In this document: positions 11,510 through 22,565 of the stretch, in pieces
Position numbering within the stretch: position 1 is the first letter of the stretch
How the letters are laid out: every line of letters begins with the position of its first letter
Assembly: GCA_951799425.1 (NCBI GenBank)
Contig: OX637397.1
Span: 12,203,064-12,267,063 of the forward strand
Length of the DNA: 64,000 bases
Source: Ilex aquifolium
Taxonomy: Eukaryota; Streptophyta; Magnoliopsida; Aquifoliales; Aquifoliaceae
Reading direction: 5' to 3'
Position numbers and translations under genes: made by a program
Notes under the pieces: model-generated
What the model was told of the DNA's origin: nothing
What the model saw: only the letters and a program-made list of their open reading frames with translations
Databases searched by the model: none

Positions 11510-14500
11510 CTATACAATTGTGTGTGCACATGATGACTGTCCCTGCTGACTTTCTCGAATATCTAGTTTGTATACAAAAAGAATAGCACACTTCTTCACT
11601 TCTATAGATGGACTAATTTTGATAGAGAGCTCCATTCTTTCTCCACCTTTTAATTTGCAAAATTCAATTGCTGATATAGCGCCCCACCACGAATGCTCTT
11701 TCCGGGTTACTGGAATATTGATGTGAAATGTAGACCTAAGGATCTGTTCGACACCATTGGTCTTATCATAGAGAACATAAAAAGGAACAGTGGTTAGTAC
11801 GCCTTCTTCTTTGGCAGCACAAACAGCCCAAATAGTCAATGCCCTAAACTTGTTCTCCGCATGAAATGGCATATTGAAAGATATTGAAGAATCCATTCTT
11901 TGATGGATATACCACTCGGGAATCTTACCAACTGGAAGGAAGATGCTTAAAATATTATCATAAAAATGTCCCTGTCAAATGGAAATGATGATGATGAGAG
12001 AGAAAGAGAGAGAGAGATAGATAGATAGATATATAGATAGAGATAGGGAGAGAGAGACCTTGAGCAAACTATCCTTGACAGCATTGATCAAAATGCTAGA
12101 CAGTTCTCGATCAGTGGATCGCGTAGAATTGAGGTTCCTCGAGTCCTGAACATCCGCCAATCTATTGCAATTAGCTAGAAACAAGTGTTCCAATCTTTGG
12201 TGGTTTGACATATTCGATAGTTTTTCCAGTGATGTGCAACCATCTGCATTTAGTAGCCCTAGATTGGGAGGAAGTTCATCGATTGATAGAAGATTCTTGC
12301 AGCCATCTAACCAGAGGCTATCTAGCTTGGATAGGTGACAAAGGCTAGATGATAGGCTATGAAAATTATTGCCCCCCAAATCTAGATGTTGAAGTGAAGA
12401 TAAACTTCTGATATCAGGGGGAATAGAGGCTTCATTCAGATTGCAGTGCCTGAGAATTAGTGTTCTTAAGGAACGTAAACCCGAAATAGAAGGAGGGAGA
12501 AATCTGGTGGAGTCATGAAGTCTTCTTGCTGATACCCAAGACATAATAAGCGGGAGCCAAGATTTGGATGGTAAGTTATTGTTACATCTTCCCAAAGATA
12601 AGATGGTAAGGTTCTTCAGAAATCTACTGGAAAACGGTAATTGTTTGATAGCAGTTCCATCAGCAAGAAGTTCCCTGAGACAGTTCATATTCCCCAAGAG
12701 TTCGGGCAATTTTTTAAGATTTGAGCAGTCAGTAAGATTTAGATGTTTAAGTGATATCAGCTTGCAAATGCTACTCGGAAGATCCTTAAGGTTCCCACAA
12801 TCTTTTAAACTCAAGGAAGTAAGTCTATCCAGAACTCCAATTGAATGGTGAATCTCCAACAAAGAAAAACAACTTTCAAGCAACAATATCTCCATCCTTG
12901 GTATCCCGGTGAAGTTCGGCGTTCTTGTCAAGAATTTACAATGACTAAGATTCAGGACTTTTAGATTTTCCACAAACTGATAAATCAAAGAAAAAAAATA
13001 TCAAGATATGGGTTTCCATTTATTTGAACATAAGTGGGCACAATGTTCAAATTAAAAAAATATCAAGGGTATAACAAATTTATTTACCTTGCTATCTGGC
13101 CAAAGTTGTTTGATGTTGCTATGTTGCATGTCTAAAACAACAAGATTTTTGAGTTGAAAATTGGATGGTAAATTCTTCAGAGGACAATAATGCCAACAGA
13201 GCCATCTTAACTCTCTAGATAGATATTCAAAGCTTCCTACGAGACACACATTGTTGATCTGAAGTAGTCTTAATTTTTTCATCCTCGCAAATGATTCAGT
13301 CCTAAAATCTATATTCTTTAAGAGCGGCAAGTCCAACACAATACCTTCAATTTCATTTGTGCCCTAAATTTCATAAAGGAAAATGGGTTTTTGATAAGTA
13401 GTTATATAGGCATCAACCACATACACAAAGCATGTTGTGTGTGTATACACACACACATATAGAAACAAAAATAAAATATATGCACTAAACAAGAGTTATA
13501 TTCCAGGCTGCAAAATTTTCTTATTGAAAGAAAGTAGTTTCTTATTACCTTGTCTGTTTGTAGCACGTCACATACGTCTTTCTGAAACCACAGTCTGCTA
13601 CGCTTTCCAGGCTCTTTAGGTGATTCTTCCCAAATAATTTTCCGCCCCATCTCTCGTAGTAAATCATGCATGCTCAATTGATTTTGTCCAGTAATTTTTA
13701 GCAAACATCTATTTATTAGGACACTGATTCCGATTTCCGAGAAGAAACCACAACCATTCAATATATGAATGACATAATCTTTATCCATTCCGACGAAAAA
13801 GCATGCAATGTCAAGGAACATGTCCTTTATTTGATCATCATCTAGTGCATCGAAGCTTATTCTGAGTTTTTTCTGAATTTGACTGTGAGGAATGTGTTTT
13901 AATTTCTCAAATGCACTTATCCATTCTAGTATGGTTCTTCCAAATAAATAAGATCCCAACACTTCAAGAGCTAACGGAAGTCCTTGGGCGTAGTTTATTA
14001 TGCCATCTGAAAGCTCCACATAATCTTCTAATGGCATGGCTTGTCCAAAGGCATGCCAACTGAAAAGTTGTAGAGATTCATTGTACTTCAATTCCTTCGC
14101 TTCATATTTCACATCTACTTTTACTTTATTTAGCAAATGCTCATCTCTAGTAGTGATAATAATTCTACTACCCAACCCAAACCAATCACGGTTCCCTGCT
14201 AATGAATTTAATTGGCTAATTTGATCAACATCATCAAGAACAATAAGTATTCTTTTAGAACAAAGTCTTTTTTTAATCCAACAGATTCCCCTATCAATGC
14301 TGCCAATACTAGCACCCGTTTTCATAAAAATTTCGGAAAGAAGTTGCTCTTGTAAATGAACTAGACCATTGAGTTGTTTTGAAATTTCACTCACATTCCC
14401 CAGAAAACAAGAGGCTTCAAACTGCCGAAAAACTTGATTATAGACTGCTTTGGCAATTGTCGTCTTGCCAATTCCTCCCATGCCAAAGATCCCAATCATT

Positions 14501-16127
14501 TGGATGTCACCTGATCCATTGGTTAGTAACAACCTTATGTCTTTAACACGAGAATCTAATCCAATTGGATGTGTGGTGACGTTTAGATATGTGTGGCTCA
14601 CTCTGCATAAAACCTCCTCAATAATTTTTTGGATAAACTTTGATTCATGCCTGTAATATTTCGTCCAAGAGAAATGAAAATTTATCATAGTTAAAATGAG
14701 AAATAACTACATGGAAAAAAATATATCTTGAAATAAAACTCTTACAAAAGGAAGTGGATCAAAACAAACCATAACAACTATGGTAGGATATTGATTTTTT
14801 TTTTTCGTGTTGCATATATTTGTTTAGGTGTTATTTTGGATGACATATGTTAGTGTATTGAATGATAAAAAACTTGATATATAATATATTTATGGGATAT
14901 GATCCGAGTGCTTTGTCCATACTATGATATAAAGAAACATAGTGCATTGTCCATACTATGATATAAAGAAACATAAGGCCAAAAAGCGAATATATTGCAA
15001 GAGATGTAGTTAATCATAAAAATTCATGAAATAACAAAAATTTCACAAAACTATTTAAGAACTTCTTTTCACTAGCCTTGACAATTATACAAAATTTTTT
15101 TTTTTTCTTTCCGGAAGTTAAGCATTTATATTAATTAGAACCATAAGAAGTACATATAAGGCAAAGTCTTTAACAACTACATTAGGCTTGACCTACTATA
15201 ACAAAATGTACAAAAAACAGATGCATGCTCTTTAGAACAGCATTTAGAAGGAAGTATAGGCCTTGAGCCATTACTTCCAACTAAGTCCTCTTCCATAAGA
15301 GCATCATCTAGTTTGAAACAACTTTCAAGTATCTAAACATCTAGCTGGTAGTTGCCAAATGTATGAAAGCTGACAATTATACAAAATGTTAATTGTTCAT
15401 CAGAGATGGAAATAACAATTAGCTATATTGATAACTCTAATTTCGTTATATAGAGGCATTTGTTTGTTATACATGCACAGTTTTCTTCAAACAAATAGGA
15501 AATTTGTGTTTTAAAAATGAAAAATTCGTCAATCTCCTCTAATCAATATAAAAGTTAGTAAGTGATTTTCTTTGGAAAGGTAAGTGATTGAAGCTATTAA
15601 AAGGATAATATAAAAAAGTGCATTCTTGCTTCTAAATGGCATAATGTAAAAATAAAAGCAAGAAAAAAAGTAGTAAACATTAAATTAATGATATAAACAA
15701 TTATAAGAGAGAGATAGAGAGACCCCATCTCTCTCCATATAGTGCTTCCTCCACCTCCAATCTCCGTGACCGGTTGCTACAAGCTCGTGCTTAAAGGTGA
15801 CAATCTTAACCTATTACCCATTAACCTTCCTAATCCGCCCATGAATAAATGGGTTGAATACCTATATTAATTAATGTGAGTTCTAAATAAGTTGGATAAC
15901 AGTACTTATTTTAATTAAGCGGATTAAGTTGGATAACTAATGGGTATCCATTGGGTTGATTGTTTATCTATCAATTAAATAACAAAAGTAATAAAATTAA
16001 ATACATACACACTAATACACTAAAAAATACCCACACTTATACAAAAAAAAAAATACACACACACACGCACACTAGTACACTAAAACGAACACACACACTA
16101 GTACACTAAAATACACATACCAATACA

Positions 16128-16163
<36 letters not shown>

Positions 16164-17479
16164 CACTAGTACCCCAAAATACACACACACACTTGTACAC
16201 CAAAACAAACATATATACCAGACCCGACACGAAACCCCTACCCTTGACCAGAACCCGACCCCGACCACGAACTCGTACACCAAAATATACATCGTATATA
16301 TTTTGGCGTATTAGTGAGTGTGTATGTGTGTGTATGTGTATTGGTGTGTCTATTTGTATTTTGGTGTAATAGTGTGTATATATTTTGGTGTAATAGTATG
16401 TGTGTGTTTGTGTCCATTTTGGTGTAATAGTGTGTGTATTTTGGTGTACTAGTATGTGTGCGCATTTTGGTATACTAGTGTGTTTAGTTTGGTGTACTAG
16501 TGTGTGTGCATGTTTGTTTTGATGTACTATGTGTGTGTATTTTAGTGTAATAGTGTGTGTCTATTACGAGTTGTAATTATTTTATGGGTTAATGGGTTTA
16601 ATCCAACACGTTATAAATCCATCCCGGTATAACCCATTTAATATGTGAGTTGAAAATGGATTGGATTTATTTTGACCTAATTCAATTTAATCCAACCTGT
16701 AACCAACCCAACCTACCATTTTGCTACCTCTACTCGTGCTACATCACCCATGACCAGTTTCATACCCGTTTATATAAAAGAATGATGTAAAATCATTAGC
16801 TCAGACTACTAAATCCGATTACTATAGGTCAAAATAACACTACTTAGACCCCAATCTTCATTTGTTTTCCCAACCCACACACACACACACAGAAACCAAC
16901 AAACCTTACTACAAATAGAAAAAACTTGTGCACAAAAAAGGCCAGAATGGATTACCCATTTGCTATATTTTGCAATTCCCATCCAGATAAATTTGTAGCT
17001 TCAACAAGGGCAGCTCTCCATCTCTCCACTCTCCCAATTTCGGTCACAAACTGCTCCTCATGTACAACAAAAGCTTCTGCAAAGCTCCCATTTTGCTTAC
17101 GTACATCAGACGGATCAATATTGTAAAACACAGGAAGAACCAATTGTCCTCTTTTTTTCTTACATTTCAGGATCTCCACAAGCTCATTCAGGCACCATGT
17201 AGAAAACGCGAAGTTCTTAGAGAATATGACAATCGAAATCATTGATTCTTGAATTACATTTTGTAGTTCTGCTGAAATTTCTTTCCCTCTAGGTAATTCA
17301 TCCTCATCCCTAAAGGTGCAAATACCAGCTTGAACTAAAACAGTGTAGAGATGATCGGCGAAGTTGTTACGTGTGTCTTCGCCTCTAAAACTCAGGAAGA
17401 CGTCGTACTTCCATTGAGGTGTAGAAGATGAAATTGAGAAACAGGAAGGGTCATCTTGATTAATGCTTTTACTAGCCAT
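11510..17479 (-). CDS. TIR-NB-ARC-LRR (TNL) resistance protein, unit A
   Basis: Intracellular immune receptor, 1,093 residues from five exons: 17,479-16,956; 14,650-13,549; 13,363-13,088; 12,976-12,059; 11,971-11,510. All introns are GT-AG and the joined exons keep frame. The TIR domain is about residues 25-165 (YDVFLSFRGEDTR; CLNELVEIL, where Glu99 is the expected NADase residue). NB-ARC is in exon 2: P-loop GMGGIGKTT at about 231-239, kinase-2 LIVLDDVD, GSRIIITTRD, GLPLALEVLGSYL, FLDIACFF and MHD in SMHDLLREMG. LRRs span exons 3-4, and exon 5 has a C-JID-like domain (GKIPEWY). The start at 17,479 is preferred over an in-frame ATG at 17,527, which lies only 26 bases from the TATA box. Compared with unit B, the last codons differ: a CAG has become TAG, so this copy ends 15 residues earlier. 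No lesion touches a core motif. Exons are my prediction; transcripts were not available. Confidence 0.9.
11972..12058 (-). other. TNL intron 4 with microsatellite, unit A
   Basis: An 87 nt intron. On the minus strand it starts GTCTCTCTCTCCC immediately at the donor and consists mostly of CT and TATC repeats before the acceptor TTTGACAG. The unit B counterpart (26,366-26,410) is only 45 nt because the microsatellite is shorter. Confidence 0.8.
15079..15387 (-). mobile_element. LINE-like retroposon in TNL intron 1, unit A
   Basis: About 275 bp flanked by perfect 17 bp target duplications TGACAATTATACAAAAT (15,079-15,095 and 15,371-15,387). The left side starts with a T-run, so the inserted strand is minus with a poly(A) tail, preceded by CTTAACTTCCGGAAAG. 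Long target duplications and a poly(A) tail show L1-type retroposition. The body could be a 5'-truncated LINE 3' end or a retrocopied 3' UTR. The same insertion is at 29,400-29,694. Confidence 0.75.
15784..16740. mobile_element. hAT-type MITE in TNL intron 1, unit A, expanded by microsatellite
   Basis: The element is 15,792-16,732 (941 bp), flanked by perfect 8 bp target duplications CTCGTGCT (15,784-15,791 and 16,733-16,740). Ends are inverted: TAAAGGTGACAATCTTAACC on the left and TAGAGGTAGCAAAATGG inward from the right. The orthologous copy in unit B (30,129-30,575) is only 447 bp. The difference is the CA/TG-rich core at 15,997-16,570. Confidence 0.82.
15997..16570. repeat. Inverted CA/TG minisatellite within intron 1
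   Basis: The left half (to about 16,230) is made of ACACAC runs punctuated by CTAGTACACCAAAAT-type spacers. The right half (from about 16,290) is the inverse: TTTTGGTGTACTAGTGTGTG repeats of about 30 bp. The halves can base-pair into a long imperfect hairpin. Unit B keeps only a short stub (30,335-30,410). Confidence 0.8.
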
Positions 17480-17552
17480 TGATAAACACAAAAGGCCAGA
17501 CAAAATGGAAATAGTTTGGGTGAGCAATGATTTTGTATCGATGAAAAGTGGC

Positions 17553-17576
17553 CTTTTATAGCTGAAACTTTTGACT
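17553..17576 (-). promoter_or_regulatory. TNL core promoter, unit A
   Basis: On the minus strand TATAAAAG occupies 17,560-17,553, about 75 bases upstream of the chosen ATG at 17,479. Just upstream, 17,571-17,576 is TTGACT on the plus strand, a W-box core of the type bound by WRKY factors. Both are conserved in unit B. Function is inferred from position and motif only. Confidence 0.55.
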
Positions 17577-17937
17577 ATTTCACATGTGGGCTCCCTCCCT
17601 AGTCTTGTGGAAAATTAAGAAGTCTGTAATATAAAATAGAGTAGACTTCAATAAGTTTATTCGTCAGTCTCAAATACTCATCCAATGACGACCACCATTA
17701 TCTCTCTGAAAATTATTTACACTGCACCGTGCCTTCAGGCACAAATGACCCCTAATACAATTATAAACTAATTCAACCAAAACAAATAAAAGGAAGACAT
17801 AAGTAAACAAATTATGAACTGCTGATAATGAAAGGGCTCAGACACAAATTAAAAATTTGAAAAACAGACTGGAGATGACATGTAGATTGTATTCGAATTC
17901 TCTAGTGTTTAGGTTATACCTATGCCTTAGAACAAAT

Positions 17938-18195
17938 TTAAGCTTTGAGCAATGTTATAGGGACCTCATTTAGGTTTCTAATATGGGACCTAATTAAGTG
18001 CAAATAATATCTTCTTTTAAATTTATATATAGTTTGAACGTTTGGCCTTCTATTGAAGACTGCAATCTTAATCGGTGCTTGATACTCTGTGATACTTAAA
18101 GCTCCAATGAATTTTGATCTATCACAAAATAACAATATGAGGGTTCCACTTGATACTGTAGCACCTTCCAAATTAGTTTTTCGATGATTTAACAT
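17938..18195 (-). pseudogene. Unrecognised ORF conserved upstream of both TNL units
   Basis: An 85-codon open frame containing KTNLEGATVSSG. Unit B near 31,960-32,010 encodes a very similar KTNLEGATISSG on the same strand, but that frame soon closes. I do not recognise the family. It lies about 450 bases upstream of the TNL start and is transcribed in the same direction. It is most likely a decayed gene fragment duplicated with the segment. Confidence 0.25.
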
Positions 18196-19134
18196 GGTAT
18201 GAAAGTTTATTTTCGAGAGGTTTTAGGCAAGTTTTCAATTTTAATTTCATTGATTTTGTAATCGAATCCTCCATAAGTGTTTCATAATCTAATATTTTCA
18301 TTCGAATTTTCTACCTATTTGTTATTGTACGAATGGAGATCCCACTTGCGTGAGAGTATATACAACTACCCCCTATTTGTTTCCTTCGAAATTTATCTAA
18401 TATTACACTTAAGAATTAAAATTTTCAATTTATAAAAACACAATAATAGTTAAAATTGATCCAATTGTATAAAATTCATCTCTAAATTGTTTTCCCGCTC
18501 AAAAATATTATTTTCTCTACAGGGCCCCCAATATCAGATTACTCCACTAATCCACACTTACCTTTCTCTTCTCTCCCTTACCTCTCTTTTTTTTTTCTCT
18601 CTCTCGCTCTATTCACTTTCTTTAAATTGTGTAGGTAAAAAAAATAAAAAATAAAATTATTATTTAAAATATAAATATTGCATGATCAATACTCGATTTT
18701 TGGTATTATATATATTTTCACGAATGAGATTGTTGCCAGTAATATAGTATGTTGATGTTGTTTACAACCCCATTTGACCAAATGGAATCCAAATCGTTAT
18801 GTGAACATTAATGTTATTCGGACTCAATAATTTGACCTAATTTATTACTTTAATGATGTCACAGTGGCATGATCAAATAACATTATTGTAACTATAAATG
18901 TTGGACTTCTTTATGGGGACCATATTACTTGATACATCATTAGGTCGACAAATTATGCTAAAATTTTAAATCTCAATACCATTGCTCCCTCGTAAATATT
19001 ATTGGGCATTTAAATTCACCCCTATTTTGCCCCGTCTAAGGAGAGAGACTAAAATATCTGGCATTCTTAACCTTCTCAGGTAAGGAAGAAAAAGTGATCA
19101 AAGACTATACTATCGCTAAAGGGCATTTAATTTG

Positions 19135-19760
19135 CCTTGTCATGATTTAAAGGTTCCAACAAACCTATTGTTCAACTTTCAACACCTACAAAAGTGGTCC
19201 AGACTTCTAAAGGAATCTTCTGTCTAGTGCATTTTGGACGTGCTTTACGGAAAATGAACTAGAGCCTGGTCAAGGAAAATGAACCAGAGCCTGGTCAAGG
19301 AAAATGAACCAGAGCCTGGTCAAGGAAAATGAACCATGCTTCGTGAAAATGAACTAGAGCCGGGTCAAGGAAAATGAACCAGGCTTCAAAGGCACGCCAA
19401 ACCGGCTCACACGGCTTTGATCTGTGGAGGAAAATTGAGGGTTTGAATGGAAAAAACTTGCCCAATATGAGACTTTAATAAATAGAAATAAGGCGGAACG
19501 ATTTATAAAAGGGAAAGGTTTCAATATAATTATACAATATTATAACATATTAATATTACGGGCATAATAATTGCAACATAGCTAAACTATAAGCAAACGA
19601 AAGACCAAAAGAGAAATAGCAAAATAAGTGGACAATAGACGGGTGGAGCCATAAAATAATCCTTGGGTGGGAACTTTACTTTTTTTTTCAATCGATAAAA
19701 TTAAAATGATACATTCATATTTATATACATCATATAATATTGGTTGACATATAATATATA
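19135..19760. repeat. Upstream repeat block, copy 1
   Basis: Shares stretches such as AAAATTGAGGGTTTG and CCCAATATGAGACTTTAATA with 21,540-22,050 and 33,810-34,330, and TTCAACTTTCAACACC with 33,500. No coding potential was seen. It is part of the DNA upstream of the TNL units that has been copied several times. Confidence 0.6.
19249..19348. repeat. 25 bp tandem repeat
   Basis: Three adjacent units of GGAAAATGAACCAGAGCCTG plus GTCAA start at 19,249, 19,274 and 19,299, with a partial fourth from 19,324 and a diverged unit after it. Units are almost identical, implying recent slippage or unequal exchange. The corresponding blocks at 21,540 and 33,830 have only one unit. Confidence 0.85.
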
Positions 19761-19786
19761 TGCTATCTGATGGTATAATTTATGCG

Positions 19787-20660
19787 GTTATGTAGTAGAG
19801 TTCGGGGCTCAAAAAGGGGGAAATGAATTAAAGATTTATTACGGATGATAATTGGGATTCACTGGGATGTCCAGTTTGAGCTACTAGGCTAGTAGTGGTG
19901 AATAGTTAATCACAGAGAAAACAATCATTAATTGAAATTGATAGACATGAGATTTATAATGGTTCACCAGTTTTTTTTTGGGGGGGGCGGAAGGAAAAAG
20001 GGGATGGGGACTTGAACATTTGACCTCAAAAAGGCAAAGCGTTCATAAGATAAGGAGTACCATTGGACCAAAGGCCCATTGGTGTTCACCAGTTTTAAAG
20101 CTTGATTAGTCCACTCTAATAAAGTCTCTTGCTCTTGGGAGTTTTCTATTATTTGGGAAGAAGATTACAAGGCTACATAGAGCTTATTCACAAATATTCA
20201 AATCCCTTCCAGAGCGAGGGATCGGTCCTTATTTATAGTGTGTAGGAGCTTCGCGTAATCAGCGTGATCCCTGGGTAACATCTGTGATCCTTTCATAACA
20301 GGTGGGATCCTTGCGTAATCAACGTGATCCTCTGGGAGTTGTTACGACTCATGTGCCAGGAATCTTTGACCATTAGATGTTATATTCTCTAAGTGTGACG
20401 TGATTTTTTGGAAGGTTTGAGATGTCACTGTCACAGTGTGCTTGAGGGAAAACCTGAGCTCGAAGGTCCGAGTTGAAAGACTTGAGCTCGAAGGTCCGAA
20501 CTAGAAAACCTGAGTTGAGAGGTCTGAGCTTAACCTTGGAGAATTTTTGGTATCATCACTATCAATTATTCATTTGGCTACCCAATCGAGTCTTTACAGT
20601 AATCGTTCCTAAAAATGTTTTCTCTACAATGGCAGCTGCAACTGATAAAATTAATGTCAA
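19787..20660 (-). mobile_element. Probable LTR fragment (minus), interrupted by a SINE
   Basis: Minus-strand features: a TATA box (ACTATAAATAAGG, near 20,229-20,241), upstream tandem motifs that look like U3 enhancers, and a downstream leader with GGTGAACCATTATAAATCTC as in plant LTR U5 regions. Repeats include GAGCTCGAAGGTCCGA units spaced about 28 bp (20,457-20,540) and CGTGATCC motifs (20,255-20,335). The left part, 19,787-19,970, recurs inverted at 63,772-63,954. No LTR partner or clean ends were identified. Confidence 0.45.
19971..20083 (-). mobile_element. tRNA-derived SINE, copy 1
   Basis: 113 bp flanked by 9 bp target duplications GTTCACCAG (19,962-19,970 and 20,084-20,092). On the minus strand it begins ACCAATGGGCCTTTGGTCC, has an A-box-like TGGTCCAATGG and a B-box-like GTTCAAGTCC (RNA polymerase III promoter of tRNA origin), and ends in an A-run. 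The related inverted repeat at 63,772-63,954 is uninterrupted at the same site. A second copy of the family is at 58,275-58,384. Confidence 0.8.
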
Positions 20661-20929
20661 AATCAAATAATTAAAGTAATGGATATCCCGCATATTTTTT
20701 AGTTTAATCATTTGTTTTAGTAAGATCATCAATCTCAATTAGTTTTGTCGGAGGTCAACCTCAATATTTAACCAATGGCAAATTATTCTTTTACCTTTTA
20801 AAAGACTTACAAATAAACCCCAATATCTCTAAAATTTATATGGGCAAGTCCACAACGTGTCCTAAAGTTGAAATTTATGGGAACTGACTATTTATAACAC
20901 CATGGACTAGACGTAGTTGTCCTTAAAGT

Positions 20930-22050
20930 CCCAAAAAATTTGTGCATGGATTTTTTCTCCTAAAAGATCATAACGGTGGACCGGCTTCCAAAGAACTTTT
21001 TTTTTTATTTCAAAGGAAAAGAAGTCTGGTCCTTTTGGACCCAGGTTTATTGGGCGGCTTTTCCATCAATTTTTTGGGTAAAAACTGCTTTTATTAAACA
21101 TCAAGAAAAAATTGAAAAATAAAACTTATACAAGGACTTCCAAAAAAAAGTCGGCTTTTTTGGAATGCGGTCCAGACACTTCCAAAGGTGTTTTACGACA
21201 GATTACTTGCGTTCACACCTTGATCATAGACTAGAATACGAAAAATGGAAATCAATTTGAATTATTACTCACGCTAGAAAGTCATGGCAACAACAACCTG
21301 AAGTCGTCAACTTGGAAAAAACCTTCGAATGTGAAAGACATTTGACATGACAAAAGGAAGGAAAACTAACGTACGTGGTTTGGCATTACCATGACTATGT
21401 ATATGTAGTGGCATATCAATATATTGTGTGATGTCTCTAATACAGTTCTAACCGATTAACACGATATGTGATTTTGATCTACAATGTAATTCTTTATTAT
21501 GCGTGCTTCACGGGCTTGAAAAGAAATCTTGTTACAGTTTGGTCATGAACGAGGTCATGGAAAATTACCTATGCTTTAAAGTCGTGCCAAGCCCGACTCA
21601 CATGACTTGATCAGTGGAAGAAAATTGAGGGTTTGGACGGAAAAAATTTGCCCAATATGAGACTTTAATAAGTAGGAAAAAAAGGCAGTACGATTTATGA
21701 AAGGGAAAGTTTTAATATTACGAGCAAAATAATTATAACGTAGCTAAACTATACGAAAATGAAACACCTAATGGAGAAGAGAAAGAGCAAAATAAGTGGA
21801 CAATAGAAAGGGAGGAGTGAGAAAATAATTCTTAGGTGGACACTTGGTTTTTTTTTTTAATCGATAAAACTAAAATAAAATATTCATATATTTTTTTTTT
21901 TCCAAAACATTCATATTTATATACATCATATTTTATAATTAAAAATCTATTGGACACAAAAGGCCAAAAGTCGATTGACATATAATATATATGTTATCAA
22001 TTATTCATTTGGCTGCACAAAAGGCCAAAAGGTGATACTAGAGACATAAT
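20930..22050. repeat. Upstream repeat block, copy 2
   Basis: Long similarity to 33,090-34,330, including CTTTTGGACCCAGGTTTATT against CGTTTGGACTCAGGTTTATT, and TTGATCAGTGGAAGAAAATT in both. No gene is apparent. With 19,135-19,760 it suggests that DNA upstream of the TNL gene was duplicated locally within unit A as well as between units. Confidence 0.65.
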
Positions 22051-22371
22051 CGGTCAGACTCAGATTTGATTGAGATCAATGATGTTTGATTTGTTTTGTC
22101 ATGAGCTCCTTCTGTTTTGGGTTGAATTCCATTTTTTAGGCCTTCAAAAACCCGTTTTTAAGGCAAGAATTCAAAAATTAATGATAAATCATACGAGATT
22201 TCGAATTTAGTGTCGTCAATTTTGCCAAACTCGAGACGACACGTGTTTTTATGTTAATTAGCTAGATTGTAATTTTTTATTTTTGGTAATTTTTGTATAA
22301 TTAGGGATTTAGCCTCTATTATGGGGATACTTAGGATTTTGGTCGTTTATATATATATATTCCCTTATGTA
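22051..22371. other. Non-coding, weak LTR-like promoter features
   Basis: No gene seen. There is a TA-rich TATATATATATT run near 22,350-22,361 followed by CCCTTATGTAACAAATTATT, reminiscent of the R/U5 part of copia LTRs, but no partner repeat or ends were found. Confidence 0.25.
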
Positions 22372-22565
22372 ACAAATTATTTAGTGAATAATATACCTTT
22401 TTAAAGATATTCTCATGTTCTTTTCACTGTGGACTCAGAGTATGTATGTTCTATATACTTAGAATCATACAAATTATTTAGTGAATAATATACCTTTTTA
22501 AAGATATTCTCATGTTCTTTTCACTGTGGACTCAGAGTATGTATGTTCTATATACTTAGAATCAT
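22372..22565. repeat. Perfect 97 bp tandem duplication
   Basis: 22,372-22,468 and 22,469-22,565 appear identical by eye. Each starts ACAAATTATTTAGTGAATAA and ends TATACTTAGAATCAT. The lack of differences implies a very recent duplication or an assembly artefact. Confidence 0.9.

Larger units (their letters stand above)
14651..16955 (-). other. TNL intron 1, unit A (2.3 kb)
   Basis: The intron separates the TIR exon from the NB-ARC exon, the usual position in TNL genes. Donor GGTAAT is at 16,955 and acceptor TACAG at 14,651. It holds a retroposon (15,079-15,387), a hAT MITE (15,784-16,740) and a 34 bp tandem duplication (14,907-14,974, motif TCCATACTATGATATAAAG). All three have counterparts in unit B. 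Confidence 0.85.
335..19000. repeat. Segmental duplication unit A
   Basis: Seen in sequence: collinear similarity to 22,803-32,400 runs from the flank at 335 through the VPS13-like fragment, the TNL gene and its upstream DNA (for example 18,760-18,900 against 32,190-32,320). Collinearity is broken only by transposable elements private to one unit (1,278-2,148 and 2,220-10,304 here; 22,926-23,758 in unit B). Inferred: one tandem duplication of a resistance-gene segment, followed by independent insertions. The outer limit on the upstream side is vague because that DNA is itself repeated several times. Confidence 0.85.

Noticed and set aside
12564-12851. Plus-strand frame opposite the LRR exon (also 26,911-27,198)
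   Set aside because: Antisense shadow of leucine-rich codons; no independent signal.
16098-16465. Two minus-strand frames rich in Val, Cys, Thr and His
   Set aside because: They are translations of the CA/TG minisatellite inside an intron.
17480-17527. Alternative in-frame TNL start at 17,527
   Set aside because: It lies about 26 bases from the TATA box, at or before the likely transcription start; unit B supports the MASKS/MTSKS start.
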